Shown: piece by piece, positions 1 to 8,545 of the stretch | How the letters are laid out: each line of letters begins with the position of its first letter | Position numbering within the stretch: the first letter of the stretch is position 1 | Origin: Methanobacteriota archaeon | Lineage (GTDB): Archaea > Thermoplasmatota > Poseidoniia > Poseidoniales > Thalassarchaeaceae | Direction: 5' to 3' | DNA length: 64,000 bases | NCBI GenBank assembly: GCA_018654845.1 | Contig: JABIKU010000034.1 | Span: 42,817-106,816 of the forward strand | Notes under the pieces: generated by a model | Database searches by the model: none | The model's input: only the letters and a program-made list of their open reading frames with translations | Told to the model about the DNA's origin: nothing | Made by a program: the position numbers and the translations under genes

Positions 1-379
1 TCCAATTCCGGAATCAAAAGATAAAATTGTGAATATTAACAATTTTTGCTGTAATGAGGTCAAGTTATTTTTTGCATCAATAATGCCTTTCAGACTCTCC
101 CCCACTGACATGATAGGCTTTGCCAGCACCAACTTGCTTCTATTAGTTGCGCCTAACCCAAGTCAAAATAATAAGGAATAATGAGTAATAATGAGTAATT
201 ATTGCATTAATTGAATAATATTATATGTAAAATTGGTGATATAATTCGTCAAAAATAACCTGATTAACTATTGATAATTTCACTCGGTATTGCCTACTTC
301 ATCAAGTGTTATGGGGCACACCGGCGTTCGGAAAAAAGTGCAACAATCATTAACTGCTTCCTGAATTCGACCTGTTTTG
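1..379. other. AT-rich stretch without a recognisable gene
   Basis: No supported coding region or RNA gene is visible. The stretch is AT-rich and carries short direct repeats: the decamer AATAATGAGT occurs twice in tandem near 175-195, followed by more TAAT/ATTATT runs. The reading frame open from 271 into the first gene has no family similarity before position 436, so I treat it as untranslated. It may hold upstream regulatory sites for the aquaporin-like gene, but none can be assigned with confidence. Confidence 0.5.
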
Positions 380-387
380 TTATATAC
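380..387 (+). promoter_or_regulatory. Possible archaeal TATA box for the aquaporin-like gene
   Basis: The octamer TTATATAC lies about 49 bases before the proposed ATG at 436. A TATA box at this place would put transcription start near 405-412, leaving a short leader that contains the GGGAGG ribosome-binding site at 422-427. No convincing BRE element is seen upstream, so this rests on one motif. Confidence 0.4.
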
Positions 388-435
388 TTGCTAGATTGCG
401 GGAAATATTGCTCACTACGGTGGGAGGAAAATATA

Positions 436-1011
436 ATGGGAATGGATAACAAAGTAATGATGAATGAAATGGGCGGTGCCTTCATGGTCGCTTGGCTTGC
501 AGGTGGAATGGGTACCCTAGAGGGTGCACTAATTCTAGCTGCAGCTTGGATGGCTATCGGTGGAGCACATATCTTGCCCGTGATCACTTGGGGTCACATA
601 ATGACTGGAGACCTCGGTGATTCCGATGCATGGATGGGTAATGGAAGCCGATTGATAGCACAAATTTTGGGAGCCGCTCTTGCGCTTCTTGTAATGACTG
701 AAGGCGGAGATCTTGGACCAGCATATGTTGCTGAAGAGATGTGGGCCTTTGATATGTGGACTGTTGTTGGATCACTTGCTGGAGGAGCTCTCCTCTGGAC
801 AGTATACGACCGCTGTGACGCATGGGTTGCTGCAATTGGAGTAATGGCACTTTCAGGAGCGCTTGCTCTTGGTGGTGCTTCCGATATGGGAGCAATGCTG
901 CTAAATATGGGAGATGCTGATTTAGTAGCATCTCTAGCTAACTGGGTCCTTAACGGAGCTTTCGCCGGTGTCGGCGCATTAGCATCTGTTAAGCTCGCTA
1001 GCATCTGTTAA
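436..1011 (+). CDS. Divergent aquaporin/MIP-like membrane protein without NPA motifs
   Basis: A 191-residue, very hydrophobic protein. Residues 41-51 (IGGAHILPVIT) line up with the MIP signature (S/G)GAHxNPAVT, and AQILGA at 75-80 matches the following conserved helix (AQ..GA). Residues 147-155 (GASDMGAML) occupy the place of the second, normally NPARxxGPA, half-helix, and the last segment has the usual W..NGAFAGVGA pattern. Both NPA motifs and the selectivity-filter arginine are therefore replaced, and the protein is shorter than typical aquaporins (about 230-280). I chose ATG 436 because GGGAGG lies 8 bases upstream and the open frame before it lacks similarity. If the fold is right it is a channel in the cytoplasmic membrane, but the substrate cannot be predicted. 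Alternative: an unrelated small integral membrane protein. Family call is moderate. Confidence 0.5.
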   Translation: MGMDNKVMMNEMGGAFMVAWLAGGMGTLEGALILAAAWMAIGGAHILPVITWGHIMTGDLGDSDAWMGNGSRLIAQILGAALALLVMTEGGDLGPAYVAEEMWAFDMWTVVGSLAGGALLWTVYDRCDAWVAAIGVMALSGALALGGASDMGAMLLNMGDADLVASLANWVLNGAFAGVGALASVKLASIC

Positions 1012-1064
1012 GCTCGCAGAAGCGATCTGAAATTTTAGGAAACTAATCTGACAGAAATACGTAA

Positions 1065-1098
1065 GGCAGACTGGGGGGTTCGCCCTCCAGTCTTGCCG
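1065..1098 (+). other. Strong stem-loop with TTCG loop
   Basis: A ten-pair stem (GACTGGGGGG with CCCTCCAGTC, one G-U pair) is closed by a TTCG tetraloop and extends outward by GGCA/TGCC around a bulge. It lies just after the aquaporin-like gene. No T-run follows it, so it is more likely a 3'-end stabilising or processing structure than a terminator by itself; a second hairpin with a T-run follows immediately. Confidence 0.55.
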
Positions 1099-1109
1099 AA
1101 TCAAAACAA

Positions 1110-1145
1110 CCCCGAGGAGCATTCGCTTACTCGGGGATTTTTTTC
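1110..1145 (+). terminator. Hairpin plus T-run terminator
   Basis: CCCCGAG (1110-1116) pairs with CTCGGGG (1130-1136) and is followed by A and a run of eight T. It sits between the convergent aquaporin-like and pth2 genes and fits termination of the rightward transcript. Archaeal termination mainly needs the T-run; the stem may additionally protect the RNA end. Confidence 0.6.
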
Positions 1146-1204
1146 GTTCAAGCCGCAATATTACTCTAGGCGAGTTAACGAGCAAGATACACCGAGTGAG
1201 GGTT

Positions 1205-1549
1205 TCACTTCACTAGTGGAAGGCTACTCGTAATCGAATCGATTGTTGATCGTGGGCCTGGCCCTATTCCAACGACAGTTACCGTTCCTGCAGGAATTTC
1301 AGTATGCCCTGCATCTTTGACCATGTAAGTAATCAATCCAGATTCTGATGCTTCACCAAAAATCCTCTTCAACCCTTCAAGGTGTTTTGCGGAAACTACG
1401 ATTTTTCTAGCACCTTCAGCCCGATACCTCTCGAGGATTTTCGGTGCGATTCGCTTAGCCTTCAAAACGCACTCAGTAGCCGCATGACTGCATTGTGCAG
1501 CCAACTTACCTTTGGAGAGATTAAGGTCACTACGAGTGACGAGAATCAT
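1205..1549 (-). CDS. pth2: Peptidyl-tRNA hydrolase, Pth2 type
   Basis: Hydrolyses the ester bond of peptidyl-tRNAs released from stalled ribosomes, recycling tRNA in the cytoplasm. The 114-residue product shows the Pth2 hallmarks: GKLAAQCSHAA near the N-terminus, then DAGHTEIPAGT and VGIGPGP followed by the C-terminal helix. Length fits the archaeal/eukaryotic Pth2 family (about 115). The frame stays open to a GTG at 1579 inside the preceding ECF S-component gene; I prefer ATG 1549 because family members start right before the first strand (MILVTRSDL). It is the last gene of a leftward set with the S component, an overlap implying cotranscription without functional relation. Confidence 0.93.
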   Translation of the reverse strand: MILVTRSDLNLSKGKLAAQCSHAATECVLKAKRIAPKILERYRAEGARKIVVSAKHLEGLKRIFGEASESGLITYMVKDAGHTEIPAGTVTVVGIGPGPRSTIDSITSSLPLVK

Positions 1550-1559
1550 AGTTATTTCA

Positions 1560-2213
1560 TCAGTTCGTGACAACTTCACTCACCGCATTCTCATTCGGAA
1601 TAATTCGATGTCGGTGCATTAGATCGCCCAATGGCACAGCCATCCAAGCGGCGAAAGCCAGATTACCGGCTGCGTGATAGAAATCATACAACAATCCATT
1701 GAAGATGTAAGGAAGCAGCACGGAAATGTCTGCCTGAATTAGAATACTTAAGGAAACTATCCAATTGAAAGCGAAACCAGCAATGAATGCAACTAGAGCG
1801 ATTCGATTAACATTCAATTTCTGATCGGATTGTAACCAGTCGCTCAGAAGAGCTCCTGTAATCCCGACTCCACCCCATCCAATTACTTGGAAAAGTGTCC
1901 AAGGCCCGTGCCCCACAACCAAGAGGTTTGAGAGAAGAGCGACAATGCCTGCCAGAGCAAATGCACGAGGTGCACCAAAGTAAATTCCAGTTAATAATAC
2001 GATAACTGTGACCGGTTGAATATTAGGTAGTGGCTCAAATAATATTCTGCCAGCAATCGCAAAAATTGCCAAGACTCCAAGCATTATCCATGAACTGCTT
2101 TCATCGAGTTTGCGTTCTGCTTTCAGTAAAGCGAAGATAATTATTCCCAGAATCGCTGCATTCAGCAAGAGTGTTTCTGCGGTTGAAAGAGCTATGTTGT
2201 GTGCATCGAACAT
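1560..2213 (-). CDS. ECF transporter S-component-like membrane protein, possibly cobalamin-specific
   Basis: A 217-residue membrane protein with about six hydrophobic segments. The central stretch LPNIQPVTVIVLLTGIYFG, then SNLLVVGHGPWTLFQVIGWG, matches substrate-binding (S) components of energy-coupling-factor vitamin transporters, closest in feel to CbrT-like cobalamin S components. S components bind the vitamin and work with EcfA/EcfA'/EcfT, none of which is in this window. The gene directly upstream encodes a membrane-anchored DUF4430 protein, a domain related to the C-terminal domain of animal transcobalamin, which strengthens the cobalamin reading. Specificity is inferred from context; the family assignment is from sequence. 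Confidence 0.7.
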   Translation of the reverse strand: MFDAHNIALSTAETLLLNAAILGIIIFALLKAERKLDESSSWIMLGVLAIFAIAGRILFEPLPNIQPVTVIVLLTGIYFGAPRAFALAGIVALLSNLLVVGHGPWTLFQVIGWGGVGITGALLSDWLQSDQKLNVNRIALVAFIAGFAFNWIVSLSILIQADISVLLPYIFNGLLYDFYHAAGNLAFAAWMAVPLGDLMHRHRIIPNENAVSEVVTN

Positions 2214-2269
2214 GTTAGGTCCCTGCCACTCTGGTTATCATGCAACACTTGATGCTTGTCCAAAGATAC

Positions 2270-2923
2270 CTAAGGTTCGATGCGCCAGGTGATAACATCA
2301 TCAGCATCGATTTGCAAATCACCAATACCGACCGGTGCCTCTGCCCCGTTGATGTACAATCCCCACCAACTACTCCAATCATCAGCTTGAGTAACTCCCC
2401 CAATCGAAGTCACAAACGGCCCGTAATCACCGACATCGTAGACGACTTCGAGATCTCGATTTGGCAATAGAGCGACTGCATCTAATGTCAAACCGAATCC
2501 ATTAGTATATCCGGAAAGCCCTCCAATACAAGCACCGGTCATCGCCTCATCACCTATGAAAGAACCATCCCAACTCGCGAGCGAGCCATTGAATGCATCA
2601 TTGACTGAAATCGATTCACCGCTCGACGAAATCATTGTCGTCCCAGACATAAAAACGGGATGTTCGGAGTCAGAAGAAAAGTCAAAACAAATCACTTGAC
2701 TTCCTTCCCATTCTTGTGGTAATCCATCATGAGAATTACCATCATCTTCGACATAACTTATCGCTTGAGATGCCCATAATTCGGATAACATCGGTGCAGT
2801 AAGAACCAACGCGAGTATCCAAGCACCGGAAACAAATTTTAATCGATATTCTTCGTCGATCGGTTTCATAATTACAATTGTAATTATTACTACTGCTCCA
2901 AATACTAGAGTTAGGTCTTGCAT
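2270..2923 (-). CDS. Membrane-anchored DUF4430 (transcobalamin C-terminal-like) protein
   Basis: About 217 residues. Two hydrophobic segments lie in the first 50 residues (one at the N-terminus and one around ILALVLTAPMLSELW), then an extracytoplasmic domain. The C-terminal 40 residues (WWGLYINGAEAPVGIGDL... ending DDVITWRIEP) match DUF4430, a beta-rich domain shared with transcobalamin/intrinsic factor that is often next to corrinoid transporters. It probably presents cobalamin or a related corrinoid to the S component encoded 56 bases downstream on the same strand. ATG 2923 was preferred over an upstream TTG. The domain call is moderate to good; the ligand is inference. Confidence 0.62.
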   Translation of the reverse strand: MQDLTLVFGAVVIITIVIMKPIDEEYRLKFVSGAWILALVLTAPMLSELWASQAISYVEDDGNSHDGLPQEWEGSQVICFDFSSDSEHPVFMSGTTMISSSGESISVNDAFNGSLASWDGSFIGDEAMTGACIGGLSGYTNGFGLTLDAVALLPNRDLEVVYDVGDYGPFVTSIGGVTQADDWSSWWGLYINGAEAPVGIGDLQIDADDVITWRIEP

Positions 2924-2975
2924 GGAGTTCAAGTGTGATTAAAATTGGCTTATAATCTGTTTCTCGGCCAAATTT

Positions 2976-5105
2976 TCAAGTTAATTTTTGTATTTTTTCT
3001 CGCAAAATTTGACTGACGACTTTTCCATCTGCTGCCCCGCCGAGTTTGCCCATGACCATACCCATCAAAGGACCTACTGCTGCCATGCCACGTTCAGCTA
3101 CGAAATCTGCTCTTTCTGCAAGGATTGTATCGACTGCATCTTCGACCACGCTAGTATCGGCTGGCGTGAAACCTTCTTTCTCTGCGCGGTTTGCAAACCA
3201 ATTCAAACGTGTTTCAAATTCGGCTTCGCCGATAGTTGGACCTTCTGTTATCATTAAAGCAGCCATAGGAATTAGGCCTTCTCGAGTAATTATTCCATCT
3301 TCACGTGCATGAACTGCGAGTGTTAATATCGACCAATTGATTTCTTTTTCAACAAGATTTGTTGCCTTTGCAATATCTGACCGAGTATTATCAAGAAGTA
3401 TGCTAGCCCATGCTTTAGCTGGAAGTGAGGGGCAATGATGCAACCCTCCTTCAACTCCGATTACGAAAATATCGTCGAGTTCAGATCCTAATAATGCTTC
3501 AATTTGATTAGATGATATTTTGAATTTCTCAAGGCGATTGAATCGCTCACTTCGATTCATTGGAAGGTTTTCGGAGATTGTTTTCCAATAATCACCATTA
3601 ATTTCCAAAACAGGAATATCGGTTTCTGGATACATTCGGGCACCGCCAGGAAGCGGACGCATCGCAGTTGTGGTTCCATCTTCAGGTGAGCCTTTTCGAA
3701 TGACAACATTTCTAACTTCTTGCGGTATTCGATGATAAGCCATTCTCGCACGATTAACCACTGATTCAAGAGCTAAATCCGCTTGCCATTCTGGAGCTAC
3801 ACACAAAATAAACGCATCCATTTCTGATAAATTCAACGCCTCCCTCACTCGCTCTACCTCTGTGCTGTTGATACCGTATGCTGGCAGTTCATCGGAGTGG
3901 AAAATACCGGCGACACCAGCAAGCTTTGCTGCGCTGGCGAGCTCCCGGCCAAGTCGGGGCATTTGCGAACCGTTTTTGTCAACTTCTTTTGTTCCGAGTT
4001 TGTTGGCGAATCCGGGCAAAGAAATTCCTTTAACAACAGCACCGGATTCGAGAGATTTTTTCACCATTTCAGAATCACACGTTTCAAATTCAGTAGTTAT
4101 ATTTTGAATTGTGATAGGCAATCTTGACTTTGCAGAGGTTGAAACTCTATTCTCAACCGGTGTGGAATCTTGGCGACGATCTGGAGGTAAAGCAGGTAAT
4201 CCTGCCTCTGAGCGAAGTGTGTTCGCTAGGCGATAGAAATGGAGTTGGCGAGCCATCTCTAATCGAATTATTTTCGGAATCCAATCCAAATCTTGGCATC
4301 CTTTGATTTCAACACGATCGCCACAAGCGATACTAACATTGAGATCTTGTCGTATTGAACCGAGTCCACGTCGAACCATTCTGGTATCTCGCAATAGTGT
4401 TCCAAGTGCTATCGCGACCTCCTTTGCATGATCAGGGGTTTGTACATCTGGTGCGGTTGCGATTTCGACCAGCGGCATTCCCAGTCTATCGAGAATATAA
4501 TAGACAACTTCTCCTGAATTTGTTGACTTTGTATCAAGTTTTCTCGCTGAATCTTCTTCGAGGCAAATTACATCGATTCCGACAGTTCCAGAGTTGGTAG
4601 AAATTACTCCATTTGTTGCAACTAAGGTGGTTCGTTGAAATCCGCTAGTATTCGAACCATCGACTACGGTTTTTCTCATAGCTTGAAGCGATGATACCGG
4701 TTTTGCTTCCATCATTGCTGACATTGTCAAAACCGCATTCACCGCATCTTTATCGTGCTCAAGAGGCGGAGCCTCATCGATTTCTATCAATCCTGCATTT
4801 GGCGGTTGCACATAGACAAATGATCGGTTTCGACGCTCCTCAAATCGAGCAGCAATGTCGACTCGACCACCTTCACCTTGTGAAGCACGAAGTTTTCGAT
4901 GTGATTGTGTCCATTCTTGTGGAATTTCTTCAATACTCTGTTCGTAAAGTCGGCTTGGCATTCTAGAATGTAATTTTCCAGTTGCCAACTGTTGATGGAT
5001 TTCCAATCCACACATGAAGCCAAGGCCTTGTGGATTCAAAGAATCAGAAGCAAAGACATCGCCGACCGGTTCCATTCTAATTGAGGTGGCGAGGCTCTCG
5101 CTCAT
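2976..5105 (-). CDS. gatE: Glutamyl-tRNA(Gln) amidotransferase subunit E
   Basis: GatE with GatD converts Glu-tRNA(Gln) to Gln-tRNA(Gln), the archaeal-specific route; GatE binds the tRNA and phosphorylates the misacylated glutamate. The 709-residue chain begins with a GatB/E catalytic cradle (GLEIHQQLATGKLHSRMPS), continues through the AspRS-like GAD insertion found only in GatE (roughly 330-470), returns to the cradle with RPLPGGARMYPETD, and ends with helical and YqeY-type tail domains (GKLGGAADGKVVSQIL). It is somewhat longer than typical GatE (about 620-640). gatD is not in this window. Follows mcm on the same strand with an 17-base gap. Confidence 0.95.
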   Translation of the reverse strand: MSESLATSIRMEPVGDVFASDSLNPQGLGFMCGLEIHQQLATGKLHSRMPSRLYEQSIEEIPQEWTQSHRKLRASQGEGGRVDIAARFEERRNRSFVYVQPPNAGLIEIDEAPPLEHDKDAVNAVLTMSAMMEAKPVSSLQAMRKTVVDGSNTSGFQRTTLVATNGVISTNSGTVGIDVICLEEDSARKLDTKSTNSGEVVYYILDRLGMPLVEIATAPDVQTPDHAKEVAIALGTLLRDTRMVRRGLGSIRQDLNVSIACGDRVEIKGCQDLDWIPKIIRLEMARQLHFYRLANTLRSEAGLPALPPDRRQDSTPVENRVSTSAKSRLPITIQNITTEFETCDSEMVKKSLESGAVVKGISLPGFANKLGTKEVDKNGSQMPRLGRELASAAKLAGVAGIFHSDELPAYGINSTEVERVREALNLSEMDAFILCVAPEWQADLALESVVNRARMAYHRIPQEVRNVVIRKGSPEDGTTTAMRPLPGGARMYPETDIPVLEINGDYWKTISENLPMNRSERFNRLEKFKISSNQIEALLGSELDDIFVIGVEGGLHHCPSLPAKAWASILLDNTRSDIAKATNLVEKEINWSILTLAVHAREDGIITREGLIPMAALMITEGPTIGEAEFETRLNWFANRAEKEGFTPADTSVVEDAVDTILAERADFVAERGMAAVGPLMGMVMGKLGGAADGKVVSQILREKIQKLT

Positions 5106-5122
5106 ATGTTCAACGGCTGAGC

Positions 5123-7276
5123 CTAGACGAAAGAATACTCATCATTGCGATTACTGAAGAGTTGGCCTGCTGTTCTCATCTTGGAAATTACTTCATCTAC
5201 TGTGAATTCTGGAATCTTTTTGGCTGCAGTCCGATTGTAAATTTCAGTAATCGTTGCAACATTGTTTTTCTCGGCACAAATATCTCTAATGATCTGCCGA
5301 ACAACGTTAGTTATATTTCGATCTTTGGTTGTTGTGCCGGAATATTCAGACTCATCTTCTATTCCCGCTTCTTCTCTCCAATGTTTGTAGACTGCAATGG
5401 CGACTTGGGCATCTTCGTTGGTAGCAATATTGCGCAAATACATCTTTGCATGGGCCTCAGTTAATCGAATTAAGGCCTCTAGTGCGCGTGCGGTAATCGG
5501 GACAACATCTGTTCCAGGATCTTGGTCACCACGACCATAAGACTGGCGTTCATCGGTATAATATTGCAAAATTGCAGCGGTTGCATCATCATCTAAATTG
5601 GGGTGGCAATTCAATTTTGCATGTGCGACATATTTGCGTAAGAAATCAGATGTTAAGTGCTCCTTACCATCAACTCCGATTTCGATAATTTGTTCAGATT
5701 TAATATCGGCTGGATTCATTTCCAAATTTTCTTCAATCATCAATTCACTGACACCAAGGGTTCGAGTTGCCAAAATATGTCGAGCGATCCTTTCATCATC
5801 CTCTTGCTTGACTTCATCTCGCATCATCCAAATAATATCGAAACGAGATGCTAAGGGTGGTGGTAATCCTGTTTCGCTAAACGAGTGAAGAACGCTTGCG
5901 TTTACACCCCGTTGAGAAAATCGGCCTGCAGTAGGGTTCGCAGCAGCAAGAATTGAACAACGGGTGGGTAATGTTGCAGTAATTCCACCCTTTGCAATGT
6001 GAAGTTGCTGCTGTTCCATCGCAGGAAGGATCGACGAGCGATCCTCTTTGTTTATTTTATCAAATTCATCGATTGCAGCTAAACCTCTATCGGATAACGG
6101 TAGTATTCCTGCTTCGAGAGCAAAACGTCCATCAGAAAATGAATCTTTGATTGCGGCGGCTGTAAGACCGGCACTAGAAACTCCCCCGCCCGAAGCTAAT
6201 TTCCCCCGAGGAGATAATTTGGACATATATGATAGAAGTTGAGATTTTGCAACACCGGGGTCTCCCATCAATAGAATATGAATATCACCACGAGTTCGGG
6301 TTTTATCTGGATTGATTCGAGCTACCCCTCCGAATAATTGCAAAGCAAGTGAACGCTTGACGAAGGGCAACACACCAGTAGGAAAAATTGATGGAGCGAT
6401 GGAATTTTGCATTAATCTAAACAAATCATCACGTTGAGAAATTTCACGAATTTGTTCCTCCTCTTCTTTAGTGATTTTAATTTCAGTAAATGGTACGGAT
6501 TCATGTTCAGAACTAACCAAATGATACATGATATCAAACATTGGAGTCTTTTTATTTCGTCGATATTCAGAATGAACAACAGGAATTACATTGACAATAA
6601 CCCTCTGGCCAGGAAGATGTTTGTTCACTAAATTGCCCTCTAATAGAGCAGAAGCTCGACCAGGTTGCGAACCACTTGAAACCTGCTCTGGTAATTCCTG
6701 AATCTCAATCCACTGATTGTTGACCAGTTTTGAAGTATTGTAAATCAATTCAAAACGAGTTGCACCACTCTTAACTGTCTCGCCACAACCACCCTGGTCA
6801 GTTGGAGGGCACTTCAGAGGTTCGACCAATTCGCGTTCATTGTGTTGTGCGATTTCAACATTATATCCACAAGCCTCACATTGGAAAACTGCAATGTGCA
6901 TCCTTGGCTTCAAATCAGATATTTTCGTAACGATAACTTCTGAACTTCGGAGTTTTTCAATGTCCGCCGCTCCAATGTCTCTCAAACTGCGGCGAGAATC
7001 ACGCGGTAATTCACCAACTCGTAGCATCACATCAATATCTTCGCCGCGCTCTCGACAAATCTCTCGCAACATATCGGTTCCTGATGCGAGTATTTGTCGA
7101 GGAAATAGCAAAATATCTTCAGCGAATTCAGGATCAAAGCCTTGTAACTCGTGAAATGACACTTCCAAAACCGGTGTTTTTGACTGTCGAGAAAGAAGGA
7201 GAAGGATATCCGAATTCTTTGCTTCAGAGAAGAAGGTTTTCCATCTTGCAGATGAATCGTGTGCTGCCATTGCCAT
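5123..7276 (-). CDS. mcm: Replicative DNA helicase MCM
   Basis: The hexameric replicative helicase. The N-terminal half has an OB/zinc region with CEAC...CPP...GGCG cysteines. The AAA+ core carries Walker A GDPGVAKSQ, Walker B AAIDEFDKI, sensor AAANP and the arginine-finger segment LASRFDIIW, followed by a winged-helix tail. No intein interrupts it. The open frame begins at 7432, but the first 52 residues have no family similarity; ATG 7276 is preceded by GAGG seven bases upstream and gives 717 residues with a normal MCM start (SARWKTFF). Upstream of that start is a 217-base divergent spacer shared with the PPC gene. Confidence 0.96.
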   Translation of the reverse strand: MAMAAHDSSARWKTFFSEAKNSDILLLLSRQSKTPVLEVSFHELQGFDPEFAEDILLFPRQILASGTDMLREICRERGEDIDVMLRVGELPRDSRRSLRDIGAADIEKLRSSEVIVTKISDLKPRMHIAVFQCEACGYNVEIAQHNERELVEPLKCPPTDQGGCGETVKSGATRFELIYNTSKLVNNQWIEIQELPEQVSSGSQPGRASALLEGNLVNKHLPGQRVIVNVIPVVHSEYRRNKKTPMFDIMYHLVSSEHESVPFTEIKITKEEEEQIREISQRDDLFRLMQNSIAPSIFPTGVLPFVKRSLALQLFGGVARINPDKTRTRGDIHILLMGDPGVAKSQLLSYMSKLSPRGKLASGGGVSSAGLTAAAIKDSFSDGRFALEAGILPLSDRGLAAIDEFDKINKEDRSSILPAMEQQQLHIAKGGITATLPTRCSILAAANPTAGRFSQRGVNASVLHSFSETGLPPPLASRFDIIWMMRDEVKQEDDERIARHILATRTLGVSELMIEENLEMNPADIKSEQIIEIGVDGKEHLTSDFLRKYVAHAKLNCHPNLDDDATAAILQYYTDERQSYGRGDQDPGTDVVPITARALEALIRLTEAHAKMYLRNIATNEDAQVAIAVYKHWREEAGIEDESEYSGTTTKDRNITNVVRQIIRDICAEKNNVATITEIYNRTAAKKIPEFTVDEVISKMRTAGQLFSNRNDEYSFV

Positions 7277-7493
7277 GTCTAATCCTCGCCGGGCATTTGA
7301 GACGGGCGTCCACAGTCTATAACCAAGTGGTTTGGAAAAACCTACCCGTATGTTTCCATTGGAAATTTTAGATACAGGCAGGTAAGCGAATGTGGTGCTG
7401 AGGGCTTCCACTGCAAGAATATTATGATTCAAGCCAAGTCCATAGGAAATCTACCTTCAGGGAAATTAAAACCTAAGATGTTATCCGCCATTC

Positions 7494-7931
7494 ATGGACT
7501 TACGGCGCGTTGGTGATGATGTATTCTTGCGATTAGATCCGGATGAAGAAATCCATGCTACAATTCAATCGCTTGCCGAACACGGAATCACTTCTGCAGT
7601 TATTACCAGTGGCATTGGAAGAGTACGTGATGTTGAGGTTGGATATCTCGATTCAACTGGTACTTACCAAACTGTCATTCACGCAGGACCAATGGAATTG
7701 GTCTCGACTCAAGGTAATCTAGCACCTTCTTCGGATGGCCCCTTTACACACATTCATTCAATTTTCTCCGATGATGACCACGTCGTTCATGGTGGTCATC
7801 TCATCTCGGCAACAATCGAAGTTGTCGCCGAGATTCACCTTCGTGTTTTGAACTCTCAAAGTGATGACCCTATGGAGCGGGTCAAAACCGAAAGCGACTT
7901 TGTACGATTATCTTTTTGTGATTTGGGGTGA
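7494..7931 (+). CDS. PPC/DUF296 domain protein
   Basis: A 145-residue single-domain protein of the plants-and-prokaryotes-conserved (PPC, DUF296) family. Visible family features are the central GIGRVRDVEVGYLD strand-turn, ELVSTQGNLAP, and the histidine cluster FTHIHSIFSDD...HGGHL, which in homologues may bind metal and line the trimer interface. In plants the domain is linked to AT-hook DNA binding; prokaryotic members are uncharacterised, so no DNA-binding role can be assumed. Its stop overlaps the GTG start of the hydrolase gene, so the two are cotranscribed. Confidence 0.85.
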   Translation: MDLRRVGDDVFLRLDPDEEIHATIQSLAEHGITSAVITSGIGRVRDVEVGYLDSTGTYQTVIHAGPMELVSTQGNLAPSSDGPFTHIHSIFSDDDHVVHGGHLISATIEVVAEIHLRVLNSQSDDPMERVKTESDFVRLSFCDLG

Positions 7932-8545
7932 AGGTGTTGAAAGTCCTGTGGGCTCATGGCCTAGAAGGAAAGGCAAATGGTTCGAAGCCAACTTATTTGA
8001 TTGAAGAATATGGTTGGGAAGTGATCTCTCCAGAGATGGCAGCAAATGGATGGTCAATCTCAGATCAAACAAATATCATTCTTGAGATGGTTTCTGCAAA
8101 CCCTGATTTCGACTTGATTATGGGGTCGTCATATGGAGCTCTCGCTATCGCTAATGCTGCATCTCAATTGAAAGATACTGATTTGAAATTAGTACTCTTA
8201 GCACCAGCTTTCGGACTTTACGAAAACTTCTGCGACAATATTGGCAAAGAAGCGGTCGCTGAATGGCAATCTAGTGGTACTCGGCAATATTTTCATCATG
8301 GATTCGGACATAATGTTGAATTTGGATGGGATTTTATGGAAAGTGCTGAAAATAATTCTTGGCCGAAATTTTCTCAATCAGCAGTAATCATCCATGGTAC
8401 AAATGATGATATCGTTCCATTTTCGTTTTCAAAAAATTATGCTCAAGAAAATGAAAATATTGAATTAATTACTGTCGATGATGGGCATCGGCTACTCGAA
8501 TCGTTACATCAAATTGGACTAGCAGCAGAAAAGTTACTGAAATAA
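7928..8545 (+). CDS. Small alpha/beta-hydrolase (YqiA/UPF0227-like esterase)
   Basis: A 205-residue minimal alpha/beta-hydrolase. The early WAHGLEG segment gives the oxyanion region, GSSYG near residue 69 is the nucleophile elbow, HGTNDDIVP carries the acid, and DDGHRL the catalytic histidine. This layout resembles YqiA/UPF0227-like short esterases. No signal peptide is seen, so it is cytoplasmic. The GTG start overlaps the preceding stop by four bases. Substrate is unknown; it might act on a small ester or thioester. Its 3' end abuts the end of the livF gene from the other strand. Confidence 0.75.
   Translation: MKVLKVLWAHGLEGKANGSKPTYLIEEYGWEVISPEMAANGWSISDQTNIILEMVSANPDFDLIMGSSYGALAIANAASQLKDTDLKLVLLAPAFGLYENFCDNIGKEAVAEWQSSGTRQYFHHGFGHNVEFGWDFMESAENNSWPKFSQSAVIIHGTNDDIVPFSFSKNYAQENENIELITVDDGHRLLESLHQIGLAAEKLLK

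Noticed and set aside
110..180. Possible tRNA-like segment near the window start
   Set aside because: No cloverleaf could be formed on either strand.
271..435. N-terminal extension of the aquaporin-like frame
   Set aside because: No family similarity, and a strong GGGAGG ribosome-binding site and ATG lie at 422-438.
979..1185. 68-codon leftward frame over the hairpins
   Set aside because: It covers two strong stem-loops and the end of another gene, with no motif or ribosome-binding site.
7277..7432. 52-residue N-terminal extension of MCM
   Set aside because: No similarity to MCM; ATG 7276 has a GAGG site and gives a standard start.
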